Shown: positions 31,310-41,262 of the stretch, piece by piece
Layout: every line of letters begins with the position of its first letter
How positions within the stretch are numbered: the stretch's first letter is position 1
Assembly (NCBI GenBank): GCA_024698145.1
Contig: JAILRO010000047.1
Coordinates: 27,162 to 91,161 of the forward strand
Reading direction: 5' to 3'
Origin: Lachnospiraceae bacterium
Lineage (GTDB): Bacteria; Bacillota; Clostridia; Lachnospirales; Lachnospiraceae
Length of the DNA stretch: 64,000 nucleotides
The notes under the pieces: model-generated
The model's database searches: none
Told to the model about the DNA's origin: nothing
What the model saw: the letters and a program-made list of their open reading frames with translations, nothing else
Made by a program: the position numbers and the translations under genes

Positions 31310-32032
31310 TTATTCTTCAATAATGCCCGTATCATCAAGAGCTTCCTGCGTATCTTCAGTGTTCTCATCAGAAGCTTCACCTGCTTCTTCTGTCGCGGTC
31401 TCTTCCGTAGGCGTTTCCGCATCCTGCGAACTTGCCTCCGTGCTTTCCGTTGTAACCTGTGGTTCGAGTACTTCCGGAACGATTCTTATTTCGTAAGAAT
31501 CTCCTTCAAACTTATCTTCATAGTATTCCTTATAGCACAATATATACTCCGCTCTGTCGGGAACTGTGAAAAGAATGGATTTCTTAATAGTTTCACCCTG
31601 CTTCAAGGTAAACACATTATCCATAAAATCATTCGAGCCAAGCTCGCTGTTTCCGTAACCGGTTACAATAGTCTTGTCCTCTTTTTCGCTGTAATCAAGA
31701 GTAAAATCCGTAATACTCATAGGAAGATCTTTATCGTAAGTATTGGTAATCTCAAGAGTTACAACAAGATATGTCTTGCCATCTCCCGCCATATAAAGAC
31801 CGTCCTGAAACTGGTAGGTTCCGCATTTTTGGGATTGGGTAACCGTACAATCAAAGAATACGGTGCTTACCTTGTCTCCAGCCTGCGCCTCAACAAGCCC
31901 ACCGTAGCTTCTACCATCCTCAGCCTTCTGGGAACCGTTTTTGTCTACGCGATTCCCACATCCTGTCATCGTTACACACACTAGAATTGCAACAATCAAG
32001 CATGCGCATGTCTTTTTTATTATTGTATTCAT
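31310..32032 (-). CDS. Lipoprotein with DUF4352-like immunoglobulin-type domain and acidic T/E-rich tail
   Basis: Lipobox-like VTMTGC; DGKTYLVVTLEITNTYDKDLPMSITDFTL; ATGA overlap with the upstream GNAT gene. Confidence 0.7.
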   Translation of the reverse strand: MNTIIKKTCACLIVAILVCVTMTGCGNRVDKNGSQKAEDGRSYGGLVEAQAGDKVSTVFFDCTVTQSQKCGTYQFQDGLYMAGDGKTYLVVTLEITNTYDKDLPMSITDFTLDYSEKEDKTIVTGYGNSELGSNDFMDNVFTLKQGETIKKSILFTVPDRAEYILCYKEYYEDKFEGDSYEIRIVPEVLEPQVTTESTEASSQDAETPTEETATEEAGEASDENTEDTQEALDDTGIIEE

Positions 32033-32460
32033 GAATTAACAACTCCATTCAAATATTGAATCATTCCGGGACCTAATGCACTTGTCGGCCTTGCAATAAA
32101 TCCATGTTTTTCATAGAATTGCTCTCTGCCTTTGGCACACATGAGTCCAAACATCATTTCCGTGCCTGGTTCAGTTATGCTTTTCACATATTCCGTAAGA
32201 GCTTTTAATACCATTGAACCTACACCGCGTCCCTGATAATCAGGTAAAACAATCAAATCCTGAACATAGCATATAACCGCACCATCACCTACGACTCTAC
32301 CCATGCCGATTAATCTGCCATCTTCATATGCACCCATTAGGTAAAGGCTGTTTTTAAGTGCCGCTGATGCCTGCGTCTTTGATAATTGTTTCCAATTCAC
32401 AGCACTTCTTATAGAAAGATACTCATCAAGAGTAATCTTATTAGCAATATATTCTATCAT
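32029..32460 (-). CDS. GNAT family N-acetyltransferase
   Basis: RLIGMGRVVGDGAVICYVQDLIVLPDYQGRGVGSMVLKALTEYV. Confidence 0.92.
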   Translation of the reverse strand: MIEYIANKITLDEYLSIRSAVNWKQLSKTQASAALKNSLYLMGAYEDGRLIGMGRVVGDGAVICYVQDLIVLPDYQGRGVGSMVLKALTEYVKSITEPGTEMMFGLMCAKGREQFYEKHGFIARPTSALGPGMIQYLNGVVNS

Positions 32461-32462
32461 CG

Positions 32463-33224
32463 TTACAATCTGACCGAAACATCCTTGCTGCTTAAGTAGT
32501 TCTTCAACTCGTTTATCTCGAGTTCCTTGTAATGAAACAGGGAAGCTGCAAGGGCTGCATCTGCTTTTCCTTTCGTAAGGGCTTCATAAAAATGTTCCAT
32601 GGTTCCGGCTCCGCCTGACGCGATAACCGGTATTGAAACTGCTTCACTTACTTGTCTCGTAAGTTCAACATCATAACCCGCCTTCGTGCCATCGCAATCC
32701 ATACTCGTAAGTAATATCTCTCCTGCTCCAAGTTTTTCCGCCTCAATCGCCCATGAAACTGCATCTAACCCCACATCAATTCGTCCGCCATGCTTGTACA
32801 CATTCCAGCCCGAACCATCATTTCTTCTCTTTGCATCTATTGCTACAACCACACACTGACTTCCAAACTTGTCAGCCGCATCGCTTATCAACTGTGGATT
32901 ATCAATAGCTGCTGAATTAACAGATATCTTATCTGCCCCTTCTCTAAGTATCGCTTTAAAATCTTCAACGGTTCTGATTCCACCGCCAACAGTAAAAGGA
33001 ATAAAAACCGTTTCTGCAACTCGTCTTACCATATCAATAACAATATTTCTGGCATCAGAAGAAGCAGTTATATCAAGAAATACAAGTTCGTCCGCGCCTG
33101 CTTTGTCATACGCCTTCGCAACCTCTACCGGATCACCGGCATCTCTTAAATTAACAAAATTAACTCCTTTGACAACCCTGCCGCCGGTTACATCAAGACA
33201 AGGTATGATTCTTTTTGTATGCAT
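32463..33224 (-). CDS. hisF: Imidazole glycerol phosphate synthase subunit HisF
   Basis: [34 protein letters not shown]; start likely 33224 rather than 33239. Confidence 0.97.
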   Translation of the reverse strand: MHTKRIIPCLDVTGGRVVKGVNFVNLRDAGDPVEVAKAYDKAGADELVFLDITASSDARNIVIDMVRRVAETVFIPFTVGGGIRTVEDFKAILREGADKISVNSAAIDNPQLISDAADKFGSQCVVVAIDAKRRNDGSGWNVYKHGGRIDVGLDAVSWAIEAEKLGAGEILLTSMDCDGTKAGYDVELTRQVSEAVSIPVIASGGAGTMEHFYEALTKGKADAALAASLFHYKELEINELKNYLSSKDVSVRL

Positions 33225-33265
33225 TATTCTATCCTCCAAAAATCAAGGCTTTGTAGTCAAGCTTA

Positions 33266-33871
33266 TTATAAGTCAATAAAGTTCTTAAGTATTGCAAGTC
33301 CAACCTCGCCACTTTTTTCCGGATGAAACTGACAAGCGAACACATTGTCTTTCTCAACACTGGCATGAATGTGTGTTGAATACTCGGTAGTCGCAGCCAC
33401 CTCGTTCTCATTATCAGCCTTCAAATAATAGGAATGAACAAAATATACATAAGAGTTCTGAGGTATACCTTTAAATAACTTTGCTCCCTCACTTATATTT
33501 AAAGAATTCCAACCCATGTGCGGTATCTTAAGTTCCGGTGCATCCGGAATCCTCAAAATCTTACCTTTTAAAACTCCAAGGCCTTCAACACCCGGTGCTT
33601 CGTCACTACTTTCATAAAGCAGTTGCAATCCAAGACATATTCCAAGAAATGGTATCTTTTTATCAACAATTTCATATATCACTTCATCAAGCTTATAATC
33701 CTTAAGTTTACCCATAGCATCTCCAAAACTTCCAACACCCGGAAGAATTACCTTATTGCTATGTAATATTGTTTCTCTGTCTCTTGTTATAACTGCTTCC
33801 TGTCCAAGATACTGCAATGCCTTTTCAACACTTTTGATGTTGCCTGCATCATAATCTAAAATTGAAATCAT
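33266..33871 (-). CDS. hisH: Imidazole glycerol phosphate synthase subunit HisH
   Basis: LDYDAGNIKSVEKAL; GICLGLQLLYESSDE; FACQFHPEKS. Confidence 0.97.
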   Translation of the reverse strand: MISILDYDAGNIKSVEKALQYLGQEAVITRDRETILHSNKVILPGVGSFGDAMGKLKDYKLDEVIYEIVDKKIPFLGICLGLQLLYESSDEAPGVEGLGVLKGKILRIPDAPELKIPHMGWNSLNISEGAKLFKGIPQNSYVYFVHSYYLKADNENEVAATTEYSTHIHASVEKDNVFACQFHPEKSGEVGLAILKNFIDL

Positions 33872-33882
33872 ATTGTGTCACC

Positions 33883-35754
33883 TTACTCTTCCGAAAATCC
33901 TTCTGTATAACTGTCTATCGTCTTCATGTATTCGTAATCGTCGAGTTCATTAATCGCAATGGCCTGTTCCAAAGTAATTCCATATTGATTCTGTAGCGCA
34001 GTCTGTATCTGCGCAAATGAATAATCCAAATCACTTACAATATCCAACTCCTGCGCTTCATCATAATTGTCATAATACTTTTGAACACCGCGAAGAAGTG
34101 AATCAAGAGCCTTCCTTTGTCTTCCAAGAGAAATATTATTCTCATATGATTCATACAAACGTTCAACATACATTACTGTGTAAATACGTTCCTTGAGCTC
34201 TTTATCCTTCTCTTTGACCTCTACACCTTTGATCTCGTCATAAGCCTTATGATACTTCTGCTTTGCAAAGTAATTAGCAGCATGCTGTATTGCAAGCTTA
34301 TAATTAAAATCTACAGATGATAGATATACAAATGCCGCGCCACCCAAGAACAACGAAAAAACAAATATAACCATAGGCTTATTAAGTTTCTTCTCCGGTT
34401 CAGCATTGGCAGCCTCAGCTTCAAGCGCCGCCTTCTTCTTTGCCTTCTTCTCAGCTTTTATACGCTTTTTATCTGCATCCGCTCTTTTCTTATCAGCATC
34501 TTTTTTGCTCTTGGCTTCTTTATTCTTTTCTGCCTTAGCAGCTTTTTTCTCTTTTGCCGCTTCTTTCGCAGCAGCTTTTGCAGCTTTTTTGGCTTCCTTT
34601 GCTTTGATTTCTTCTTCTGTCGGGAAATCATCTTCATCAGGCTCACCAAAAAGAATCTCCATAAAACTTCTCTTTTTCTTTTTTGGCTTACCGTCTTCCG
34701 GAAGTTCTGTAATGTCGTCCATTCCATCTACTAGCGATGTATCGACGCCATCTGTCGAAGATGCAACACTTGGCTGTTCATCTAATTCAAGCAGTGAGAG
34801 CAAATCATCATCAAGTGGCTCCAAATCCTCACCACCGGAAGTTGCATCGCTGTTGGAATCACTACCCTCTGTATCAGGTTCTTCCGCCAAAAGATCATCA
34901 AGAGAGAACTCCTCAAGCGGATCAAGTTCTTCTGTTGCACTGCTTTCTTCCGCAGTATCTTCCTGATTCTCACCAGACTCTTCTAATGCTGCCTCTAACA
35001 TATCCTCCAGAGATGCTTCCTGTTCCTCTTCAGGAGCAGCATCACTTTCTTCCGTTTTGTTCTCTTCATCTTTGTTCTCATCGGAGCCGTCCTTGTCAAC
35101 AGGAATAGAATCCTCTTCCAAAAGACTATCCAAAAATGAATCAGCATCAAAACTGTCTTCATTCAAATCAGCATTATCTCTCAATTCTTCCTGTATCTCG
35201 CTGCTTGATTCCTCACTGGCGTTATCGCCGGCATCACTCTCATCAGCCGAACCAATAATCGCTTCCAAATCCTCAAGATCCTGCTCTGTAGAATCTCCTG
35301 AACTTTCTGATGAATCTTCGCCGTCATCACTTTCTTTCTTTGATGATCCTTCCGACATGAAATCGGGAATTGACAAATCCCCCTCAAAATCTTTGAGAAG
35401 TTCGTCTATATCCTCATCAGAAACATCACCGCTCAACTTGGTAACATCAAGATCATCGAAATCAATATCCGAGAAATCCATATCACCGATATCCAAATCA
35501 GCCAGATTGTCTAACTTATCAAGTTCGTCAATCTGATCCTCAGAAAATGTTAAATCTATATCCGGCATTCCACCGAGAGCATCATTCTCAAGATCAAGAT
35601 CAAATGCCTCATCACGAGACATAGCTTGCCCGTCTTGAAACTTCTTCTTCTCGTTGGTTATCTGTTCGTCCAATTCGTTTTCTATGTTGTAATCGATATC
35701 ATTATCCAGAGAAAATTCATTCAATAGATTGTCAAGATAATTCTCGTCCATCAT
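33883..35754 (-). CDS. Highly acidic, low-complexity single-TM protein with K/A-rich segment and C-terminal domain
   Basis: 623 aa; long D/E/S-rich N-terminal half, AKKAAKAAAKEAAKEKKAAKAEKNKEAKSKK block, TM (MVIFVFSLFLGGAAFVYL), then ordered C-terminus. Confidence 0.65.
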   Translation of the reverse strand: MMDENYLDNLLNEFSLDNDIDYNIENELDEQITNEKKKFQDGQAMSRDEAFDLDLENDALGGMPDIDLTFSEDQIDELDKLDNLADLDIGDMDFSDIDFDDLDVTKLSGDVSDEDIDELLKDFEGDLSIPDFMSEGSSKKESDDGEDSSESSGDSTEQDLEDLEAIIGSADESDAGDNASEESSSEIQEELRDNADLNEDSFDADSFLDSLLEEDSIPVDKDGSDENKDEENKTEESDAAPEEEQEASLEDMLEAALEESGENQEDTAEESSATEELDPLEEFSLDDLLAEEPDTEGSDSNSDATSGGEDLEPLDDDLLSLLELDEQPSVASSTDGVDTSLVDGMDDITELPEDGKPKKKKRSFMEILFGEPDEDDFPTEEEIKAKEAKKAAKAAAKEAAKEKKAAKAEKNKEAKSKKDADKKRADADKKRIKAEKKAKKKAALEAEAANAEPEKKLNKPMVIFVFSLFLGGAAFVYLSSVDFNYKLAIQHAANYFAKQKYHKAYDEIKGVEVKEKDKELKERIYTVMYVERLYESYENNISLGRQRKALDSLLRGVQKYYDNYDEAQELDIVSDLDYSFAQIQTALQNQYGITLEQAIAINELDDYEYMKTIDSYTEGFSEE

Positions 35755-35854
35755 TACACCTCATTTATCAACTTAATACACAAACAAAGTTATTCTACCA
35801 TATCTTTCGGATTTTAACAAGGAACTTCCATTATTAAAGAAAGATTTTGGGGAA

Positions 35855-35883
35855 TTGATTTTTTTACGAAAATTTATTATAAT
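35855..35883 (+). promoter_or_regulatory. Sigma-A-type promoter of the 66-aa DUF6465-like gene
   Basis: TTGATT - 17 nt - TATAAT, ~30 nt upstream of the start codon. Confidence 0.7.
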
Positions 35884-35913
35884 AAGAGCATCATCTAGGA
35901 GGAGGATATATAT

Positions 35914-36114
35914 ATGAAATCAACATTATATGTTGAATATCAGGAGAAACAGTTATCTGAAAAGGATTTGATCGCAAACGCAAAGAAACTCTGGACTTCA
36001 GAAGGAAAGAAGGCTTCTGAGCTTTCTTCATTAGATCTTTACGTAAAGCCTGAAGAAAGTACTGTTTACTGTGTATTCAACGAAGACATCACAAGCTCTT
36101 ATAGCTTAGATTAA
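35914..36114 (+). CDS. Small DUF6465-like protein (66 aa)
   Basis: MKSTLYVEYQEKQLSEKDLIANAKKLWTSEGKKASELSSLDLYVKPEESTVYCVFNED; AGGAGGAGG RBS, own promoter and terminator. Confidence 0.75.
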   Translation: MKSTLYVEYQEKQLSEKDLIANAKKLWTSEGKKASELSSLDLYVKPEESTVYCVFNEDITSSYSLD

Positions 36115-36136
36115 TCAGTATTGGTATAACAACCAC

Positions 36137-36163
36137 AAAAGGACTGCCCAAGGCAGTCCTTTT
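36137..36163. terminator. Bidirectional intrinsic terminator
   Basis: AAAAGGACTGCCCAAGGCAGTCCTTTT between convergent genes. Confidence 0.9.
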
Positions 36164-36179
36164 CGTGTATAATCAATTA

Positions 36180-37106
36180 TTATATTTCTTCATCATACGG
36201 CTTTCTTCCGTTAATGATAAGGTCATCAATAGTCGCTACCAACTGACCAATCTCCGGCTTGGAAATCTGTGCATCAGCACCAAGTTTCTCACCTTTACGC
36301 TTCATATCATCATTGATAAGTGATGAGAAAATGACAATCGGAAGGTGTAACAATGCTTCATCGTTACGCACCAGCCTAATCAATCTATGACCATCCATCT
36401 GAGGCATCTCAATATCTGTAATGATACATTTGACACCGTAATCAACACCGTTATTCTTCTTAAGTTCTCTAAGCTTATCCCATGCTTCCTCACCATTTGA
36501 ACAAACATTAATATTAACATATCCGGCCTGTGTAAGAGCATCTGTAACAAGTTTTTGAAGCATCGGTGAATCCTCTGCAAATATAATAGGTGAATTGTTA
36601 CGTTCTCTTTCACCAAGCTTTGCAACCTCTGACATCTTAAGACTTGTCTCCGGACATATCTCCTCAACAATACGCTCAAAATCAAGTACTATAATAAGAT
36701 TCTCAAGCTTCTTTATGATACCTGTTGCAATACCTACTCCCGGAGCGTTAACCGTATTATCCGGCTTAACAATATCACTCCATGATACACGATGTATGCC
36801 CAATACCTGATCAACCTCAAACGCAATATTCAAGTTGTTGAAGTTGGTAATTATAAGCATCTGACCTTTTTGGCCTACTTCCCCAAAACCTAATGCTCTA
36901 CCCAAATTAATTACAGTAATAATCGTATCTCTTGGCATAAAAATACCTTCAATACATGGGTGTGAATTAGGAATCGGTGTAATGTCTGTCATTGAAAGAA
37001 TCTCTCTTACCTTAGCAACATTAATCCCGTAATGGTTACCGTTAATGGTAAACTCAAGAACTTCCAGCTCATTTGTTCCACTTTCCAGCAAAATATTTGT
37101 GTCCAT
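36180..37106 (-). CDS. cheV: Chemotaxis coupling protein CheV (CheW + receiver domain)
   Basis: CheW-like N-terminus (LEVLEFTINGNHYGINVAKVREIL) and REC C-terminus (PIIFAEDSPMLQKLV...CIITDIEMPQMDG...SKPEI). Confidence 0.9.
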   Translation of the reverse strand: MDTNILLESGTNELEVLEFTINGNHYGINVAKVREILSMTDITPIPNSHPCIEGIFMPRDTIITVINLGRALGFGEVGQKGQMLIITNFNNLNIAFEVDQVLGIHRVSWSDIVKPDNTVNAPGVGIATGIIKKLENLIIVLDFERIVEEICPETSLKMSEVAKLGERERNNSPIIFAEDSPMLQKLVTDALTQAGYVNINVCSNGEEAWDKLRELKKNNGVDYGVKCIITDIEMPQMDGHRLIRLVRNDEALLHLPIVIFSSLINDDMKRKGEKLGADAQISKPEIGQLVATIDDLIINGRKPYDEEI

Positions 37107-37124
37107 AAATCAAGAACCCCCTTA

Positions 37125-37934
37125 TTATAGTATCGTGATAATATTTTCTTGGTTATTATAGTTGACCTTCAAATCCATAGATTGAAGCTTACTCTTCATG
37201 TCTTCCGATATTTGAAATACAAGAACACCCTCTTGAGTCTCCCCATTAGACAAGGTTGTCTGCATTGTACCAAGATCATTAAGTAGTATCGTCAACATAG
37301 GCTTTGCAGCATTCTTGCTGTTACAAACAAGTTTGTAATCAACATCCTTATCAAGTAATGAAACATTGATATCATCCTGCGTCCCATTAGATACATCAAA
37401 CCGCAAAACCAATAATTGGTAACCTTCTGCGGCATCAAGCGATAAAAACTGTCCTTCTTCATCAGTAGCCGGATAATGATCAGTCACCACGTAATCTTTG
37501 TATGTGATTGACACCCCTTCAACACCCAAAATCTGTGCAATATCGGAAACCCCTGCCGATACCTCTTCGGATGTTTGTTCGTCGACTACACCATCTTCAT
37601 CAGAACCGTCTATATTGCTATCAACAAAATTATCTTCCTGCGTGTCAGCTTCTGTTGTCGCTTCCGTATCTCCAAGATTTTCTTCCGGTAACGCCTCTGT
37701 AGTCTGAGGTTCATTCATCTCATCCTCCAGCGCTTCCTCTTCCATCTCGGTTTCAATCTTATCTCCTTCAGACAACTTGTCATTGTAATTAGGATTATAC
37801 TTAAGCAACATCTCTCCGGCATACTCGGCAATTAATCTTGTTTCATTCTCCGTAAGATCTATAACCTCTGTGCATCCGGTAAGCATTAAGCATGCAAGGA
37901 ACAGTAAAACCAAAGGTAAAAATCTTTTAAGCAT
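37125..37934 (-). CDS. Lipoprotein with DUF4352-like C-terminal domain
   Basis: Lipobox-like LMLTGC; acidic T/E/D linker; GYQLLVLRFDVSNGTQDDINVSL domain. Confidence 0.65.
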   Translation of the reverse strand: MLKRFLPLVLLFLACLMLTGCTEVIDLTENETRLIAEYAGEMLLKYNPNYNDKLSEGDKIETEMEEEALEDEMNEPQTTEALPEENLGDTEATTEADTQEDNFVDSNIDGSDEDGVVDEQTSEEVSAGVSDIAQILGVEGVSITYKDYVVTDHYPATDEEGQFLSLDAAEGYQLLVLRFDVSNGTQDDINVSLLDKDVDYKLVCNSKNAAKPMLTILLNDLGTMQTTLSNGETQEGVLVFQISEDMKSKLQSMDLKVNYNNQENIITIL

Positions 37935-37998
37935 ACCCTTCCCTCTAATCTGATTATAATATTAGATGTTGACATTATACCACGAATTCAAAGATTCT

Positions 37999-39522
37999 TC
38001 AACATTTTTCGGTAATACAATTTTGTTTCGATTTTTCCAATTCAAAATAAAAAACGACTCCGTTATCAACATTATAAACACCATAATCTCTGCCGTGAAG
38101 CTTCATTGTAGCCGCTACAATCGAGAGTCCGATACCACTTCCTCCATACTCTCGTGTTCTTGCTTTATCAACCTTGTAGAACTTTATCCAAATCTTAGAA
38201 ATCTCATCCTCCGGAATATTATCCCCCTCATTGAACACATTGATTCTGATAACGTCCTCTTTCTCCTCTATTCCGACTTTGACGTGTCCGTTTTCCGGTG
38301 CATAGTGAATTGCATTGGTAAGATAGTTCGAATAAACCTCTTCTATCATAAACTCATCTCCCCATACGCAAACTGCATTTTCGTATAGGAAATCTAAATT
38401 AATATTCTTCTGTTGCAACAAAATATCAGAGGACTGATTAATGTTACTCATAAGCTCAACTATATCAAAGCGCTCAAGAGTTATCTTATCTGTACCAAAC
38501 TCAAGTTCATTAAGAGCCATCAACTTCTTAACCATCATGTTCATGCGGTCAGCCTCATCCATGATAACCTCGCAATAGAAGTCTCTGCTTTCAGGATCAT
38601 CAGAAATATTCTCCTTAAGTCCTTCCGCATATCCCTGAATAAGGGCAATAGGAGTCTTTAGTTCATGCGAAACATGAGAAAGAAACTCTTTTCTCATTTC
38701 ATCAATTTGATTCTTTTTCTCAATATCCTTCGCTAATTTGACATTGGCGGTTTTAAGTTCCGATATTGTAGCTTCTAACTCTTTTGACATAGAGTTTATG
38801 CTGTTTCCAAGTTCGCCAATCTCATCCTGTGAATTGGTTGTAACCCTCGTATCAAAATCAAGTTGCGACATTTTCTTGGCAGCAACTGCCATTTCATGAA
38901 TGGGTTTCACATAATAATTGCTTGCCACAAACATTGCAATGCAACCAATAATAATTGAAAAAACACCAACATACGAATAAAGTGCAAGCGTTATCTTAAC
39001 GTTATCATCAAGTCTCGCTCCCGAAGAACGCAAAGCAATCAGACTGCCATCATCCAAGACACCGGTCAAATCATAAAACTCTCCATTCATTGTGGAATCG
39101 TAATTTTTCGTAAATTGATATCTTCCCTTGTTACCGTCAATTAGCAACTCACTAAGTCCGAGCTCATCCTGTCCCTGTAAAAGAGATGCTAGTGATTGCA
39201 TGCTCTCAAGCATTTTGTTCTCTTCATTAATATTGGTGTATCTTGTACCATCACTCACATCAAGGATAAATACGGAAATATCACCTCGTGACATTATCGT
39301 ATTGAGTAAGTCCGTCGTCTGTTGTCTGTCTTTTCTTTCTGTCGAAAAAACAACATTTACATCATCATAAATACCAATCATTCTCTGTTTTAATCGTCCT
39401 ACAAAGAAATGTCTGATACTAAGCCACGTAATCGCTACCGAACCGAATATGGTAAGCGCCATAAGCACCATCAAAAGCATTGTAAGTTTAAATCTTAATG
39501 AATGTTTGATTTTCTTTTTCAT
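37999..39522 (-). CDS. Sensor histidine kinase (HAMP, HisKA, HATPase)
   Basis: FLSHVSHELKTPIALIQGYAEGLKE; SNYLTNAIHYAPENG; GGSGIGLSIV. Confidence 0.95.
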   Translation of the reverse strand: MKKKIKHSLRFKLTMLLMVLMALTIFGSVAITWLSIRHFFVGRLKQRMIGIYDDVNVVFSTERKDRQQTTDLLNTIMSRGDISVFILDVSDGTRYTNINEENKMLESMQSLASLLQGQDELGLSELLIDGNKGRYQFTKNYDSTMNGEFYDLTGVLDDGSLIALRSSGARLDDNVKITLALYSYVGVFSIIIGCIAMFVASNYYVKPIHEMAVAAKKMSQLDFDTRVTTNSQDEIGELGNSINSMSKELEATISELKTANVKLAKDIEKKNQIDEMRKEFLSHVSHELKTPIALIQGYAEGLKENISDDPESRDFYCEVIMDEADRMNMMVKKLMALNELEFGTDKITLERFDIVELMSNINQSSDILLQQKNINLDFLYENAVCVWGDEFMIEEVYSNYLTNAIHYAPENGHVKVGIEEKEDVIRINVFNEGDNIPEDEISKIWIKFYKVDKARTREYGGSGIGLSIVAATMKLHGRDYGVYNVDNGVVFYFELEKSKQNCITEKC

Positions 39523-39523
39523 A

Positions 39524-40210
39524 CTATTCCTCTTCTACAGAAAACTTATATCCCATTCCCCATATGGTTTTGATGTAATCTCCACACTCACCTAATTTGC
39601 TGCGAAGCTTTTTGACATGCGTGTCAATCGTTCTTGCATCGCCAAAATAATCATAGTTCCACACATTATTGAGAATCTTTTCTCTTGAAAGTGCCACACC
39701 TTGATTAACAACAAAATAATTAAGAAGTTCAAACTCCTTGTAACTTAAGTCAACAAACTTGCCACAAACCTTAACCGTATGGGCTGATATATCCATTTCA
39801 ATATCACCCGCAGTCAAACATTCTTCTTTTGCAATTCCTGATGTTCTTCTAAGTATCGCATCAACTCTTGCAACAAGTATTTTAGGACTGAACGGCTTTG
39901 AAATATATTCATCAACACCAAGTTCAAAGCCTAAAAGTTCGTCACTCTCATCCCCCTTTGCAGTAAGCATTATGATTGGAACATTAGAAAGCGCTCTAAT
40001 CTCCTTACAGACCTGCCAGCCATCCATTTTAGGCATCATTACGTCCAATATAATCAAGGCGATATCTTTGTCTTCAACAAACATATCAACGGCCTGCTCG
40101 CCGTCTGCCGCCTCTAAAACAATATAATCTTTTTTTACAAGAAAGTCTCTGACAAGTTTTCTCATTCTACTCTCATCATCGACTACAAGTATTTTTATAC
40201 GATTCATCAT
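39524..40210 (-). CDS. OmpR/PhoB-family response regulator
   Basis: KILVVDDESRMRKLV, LDVMMPKMDGWQV, winged-helix C-terminus; 1-nt gap to the kinase gene. Confidence 0.95.
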   Translation of the reverse strand: MMNRIKILVVDDESRMRKLVRDFLVKKDYIVLEAADGEQAVDMFVEDKDIALIILDVMMPKMDGWQVCKEIRALSNVPIIMLTAKGDESDELLGFELGVDEYISKPFSPKILVARVDAILRRTSGIAKEECLTAGDIEMDISAHTVKVCGKFVDLSYKEFELLNYFVVNQGVALSREKILNNVWNYDYFGDARTIDTHVKKLRSKLGECGDYIKTIWGMGYKFSVEEE

Positions 40211-40239
40211 ACACCTCCAAATAAACGAAAAATAAATCA

Positions 40240-40264
40240 GGGGACAAGATTAATCCATGTCCCC
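40240..40264 (-). terminator. Intrinsic terminator downstream of the 40298 gene
   Basis: GGGGACA...TGTCCCC followed on the minus strand by TGATTTATTTTT. Confidence 0.6.
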
Positions 40265-40297
40265 TTAATATAGCACTTATTTATGGTAAAAATGTGT

Positions 40298-40846
40298 CTA
40301 TTCTTTGATATTAAGTTCTTTTTCTTTCTCTTTTACGGCAGCCTCTCTGGCTTCTAACTCCTCCGCCCAACCGGAATACTTATTAAGGAGCTTATTCTCC
40401 GTATTAACGTAATGCACATCCGGGTTAACAAATGCAATAACAAACATACCTACAATCATTACAACAAGCGCAATAATAACTATAGCCATTTTCTTGCGAC
40501 TCAACATTAAGTTGTTAACCTTTTCTTCTAACGCTTCTCTCTTGATATCTTCAAAGATAGTTTTGGACGATTTTGTAGAAAATGTTATTGGCGGCAATTC
40601 TTCTTCTGCATATCCGAAGTCATTGATAAGATGGGTTCTTAACTCATGCAGAAAATTGACACCAACAAGTGTCTTGAACATATCCCTTTCTATCAACTTA
40701 CTGTAAAGAGAAAAAGATGCATTCGCATCTGTCAAGGGTGTCTTCTGTTTGATAATTTCAATATTCTTTTGTTCTTTGGCTGCTAACTCGGCATCAGCCT
40801 TATTAGAAAAAACAAAGCCGTCAACAACAAATGAATTCTCTTCCAT
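40298..40846 (-). CDS. Uncharacterised 182-aa protein with one C-terminal TM segment
   Basis: MAIVIIALVVMIVGMFVIAFV TM and coiled-coil tail; no family recognised. Confidence 0.65.
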   Translation of the reverse strand: MEENSFVVDGFVFSNKADAELAAKEQKNIEIIKQKTPLTDANASFSLYSKLIERDMFKTLVGVNFLHELRTHLINDFGYAEEELPPITFSTKSSKTIFEDIKREALEEKVNNLMLSRKKMAIVIIALVVMIVGMFVIAFVNPDVHYVNTENKLLNKYSGWAEELEAREAAVKEKEKELNIKE

Positions 40847-40876
40847 AAGACATCTTCCTTCATTACTTAATAAAAA

Positions 40877-41218
40877 TGGAGCTGGGGGGAATCGAACCCC
40901 CGTCCGAAAACTCTTCCATCATGGCATCTCCCATTACAGTCGATTTACAGACATTCCCTCAACCAATTGCCAACCGACAGGCTATCAGTCTTGGTAGCTT
41001 CATAATTCTTTTGATGTGTCAAAGCTTTCACAACAAAGTTCCCCGCTGTTTTGATGCCTTATCCTAAGCCACGAGCTAACTTAGGTAAGACAGCTGCCAT
41101 TAGGCAGCGTACGCTAACTTATTGTCTGCGTTTATATTTAATTCCGAGTTTTTAGATGGTCCCGGACCATCAATGGCTTCCATGATTTCTAAATCCCCGT
41201 CGAAACCAGTACAACCCC
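40877..41218 (-). ncRNA. ssrA: Transfer-messenger RNA (tmRNA)
   Basis: 5' GGGGUUGUACUGGUUUCGACGGGGAUU; 3' GGACGGGGGUUCGAUUCCCCCCAGCUCCA; 7-bp acceptor stem GGGGUUG/CAGCUCC; tag ORF GCA GAC AAT AAG TTA GCG TAC GCT GCC TAA = ADNKLAYAA; CCA not encoded. Confidence 0.96.
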
Positions 41219-41262
41219 TTAGATTGACTGATTTGAAACTTATGTTTCATTATATATATCGT

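Noticed and set aside
34406-34966. Plus-strand 186-aa ORF (MAASASSAAFFFAFFSAF...)
   Set aside because: Exact antisense of the acidic/lysine-rich protein at 33883-35754; the Ser/Phe/Ala composition is the mirror of K/E/D codons.
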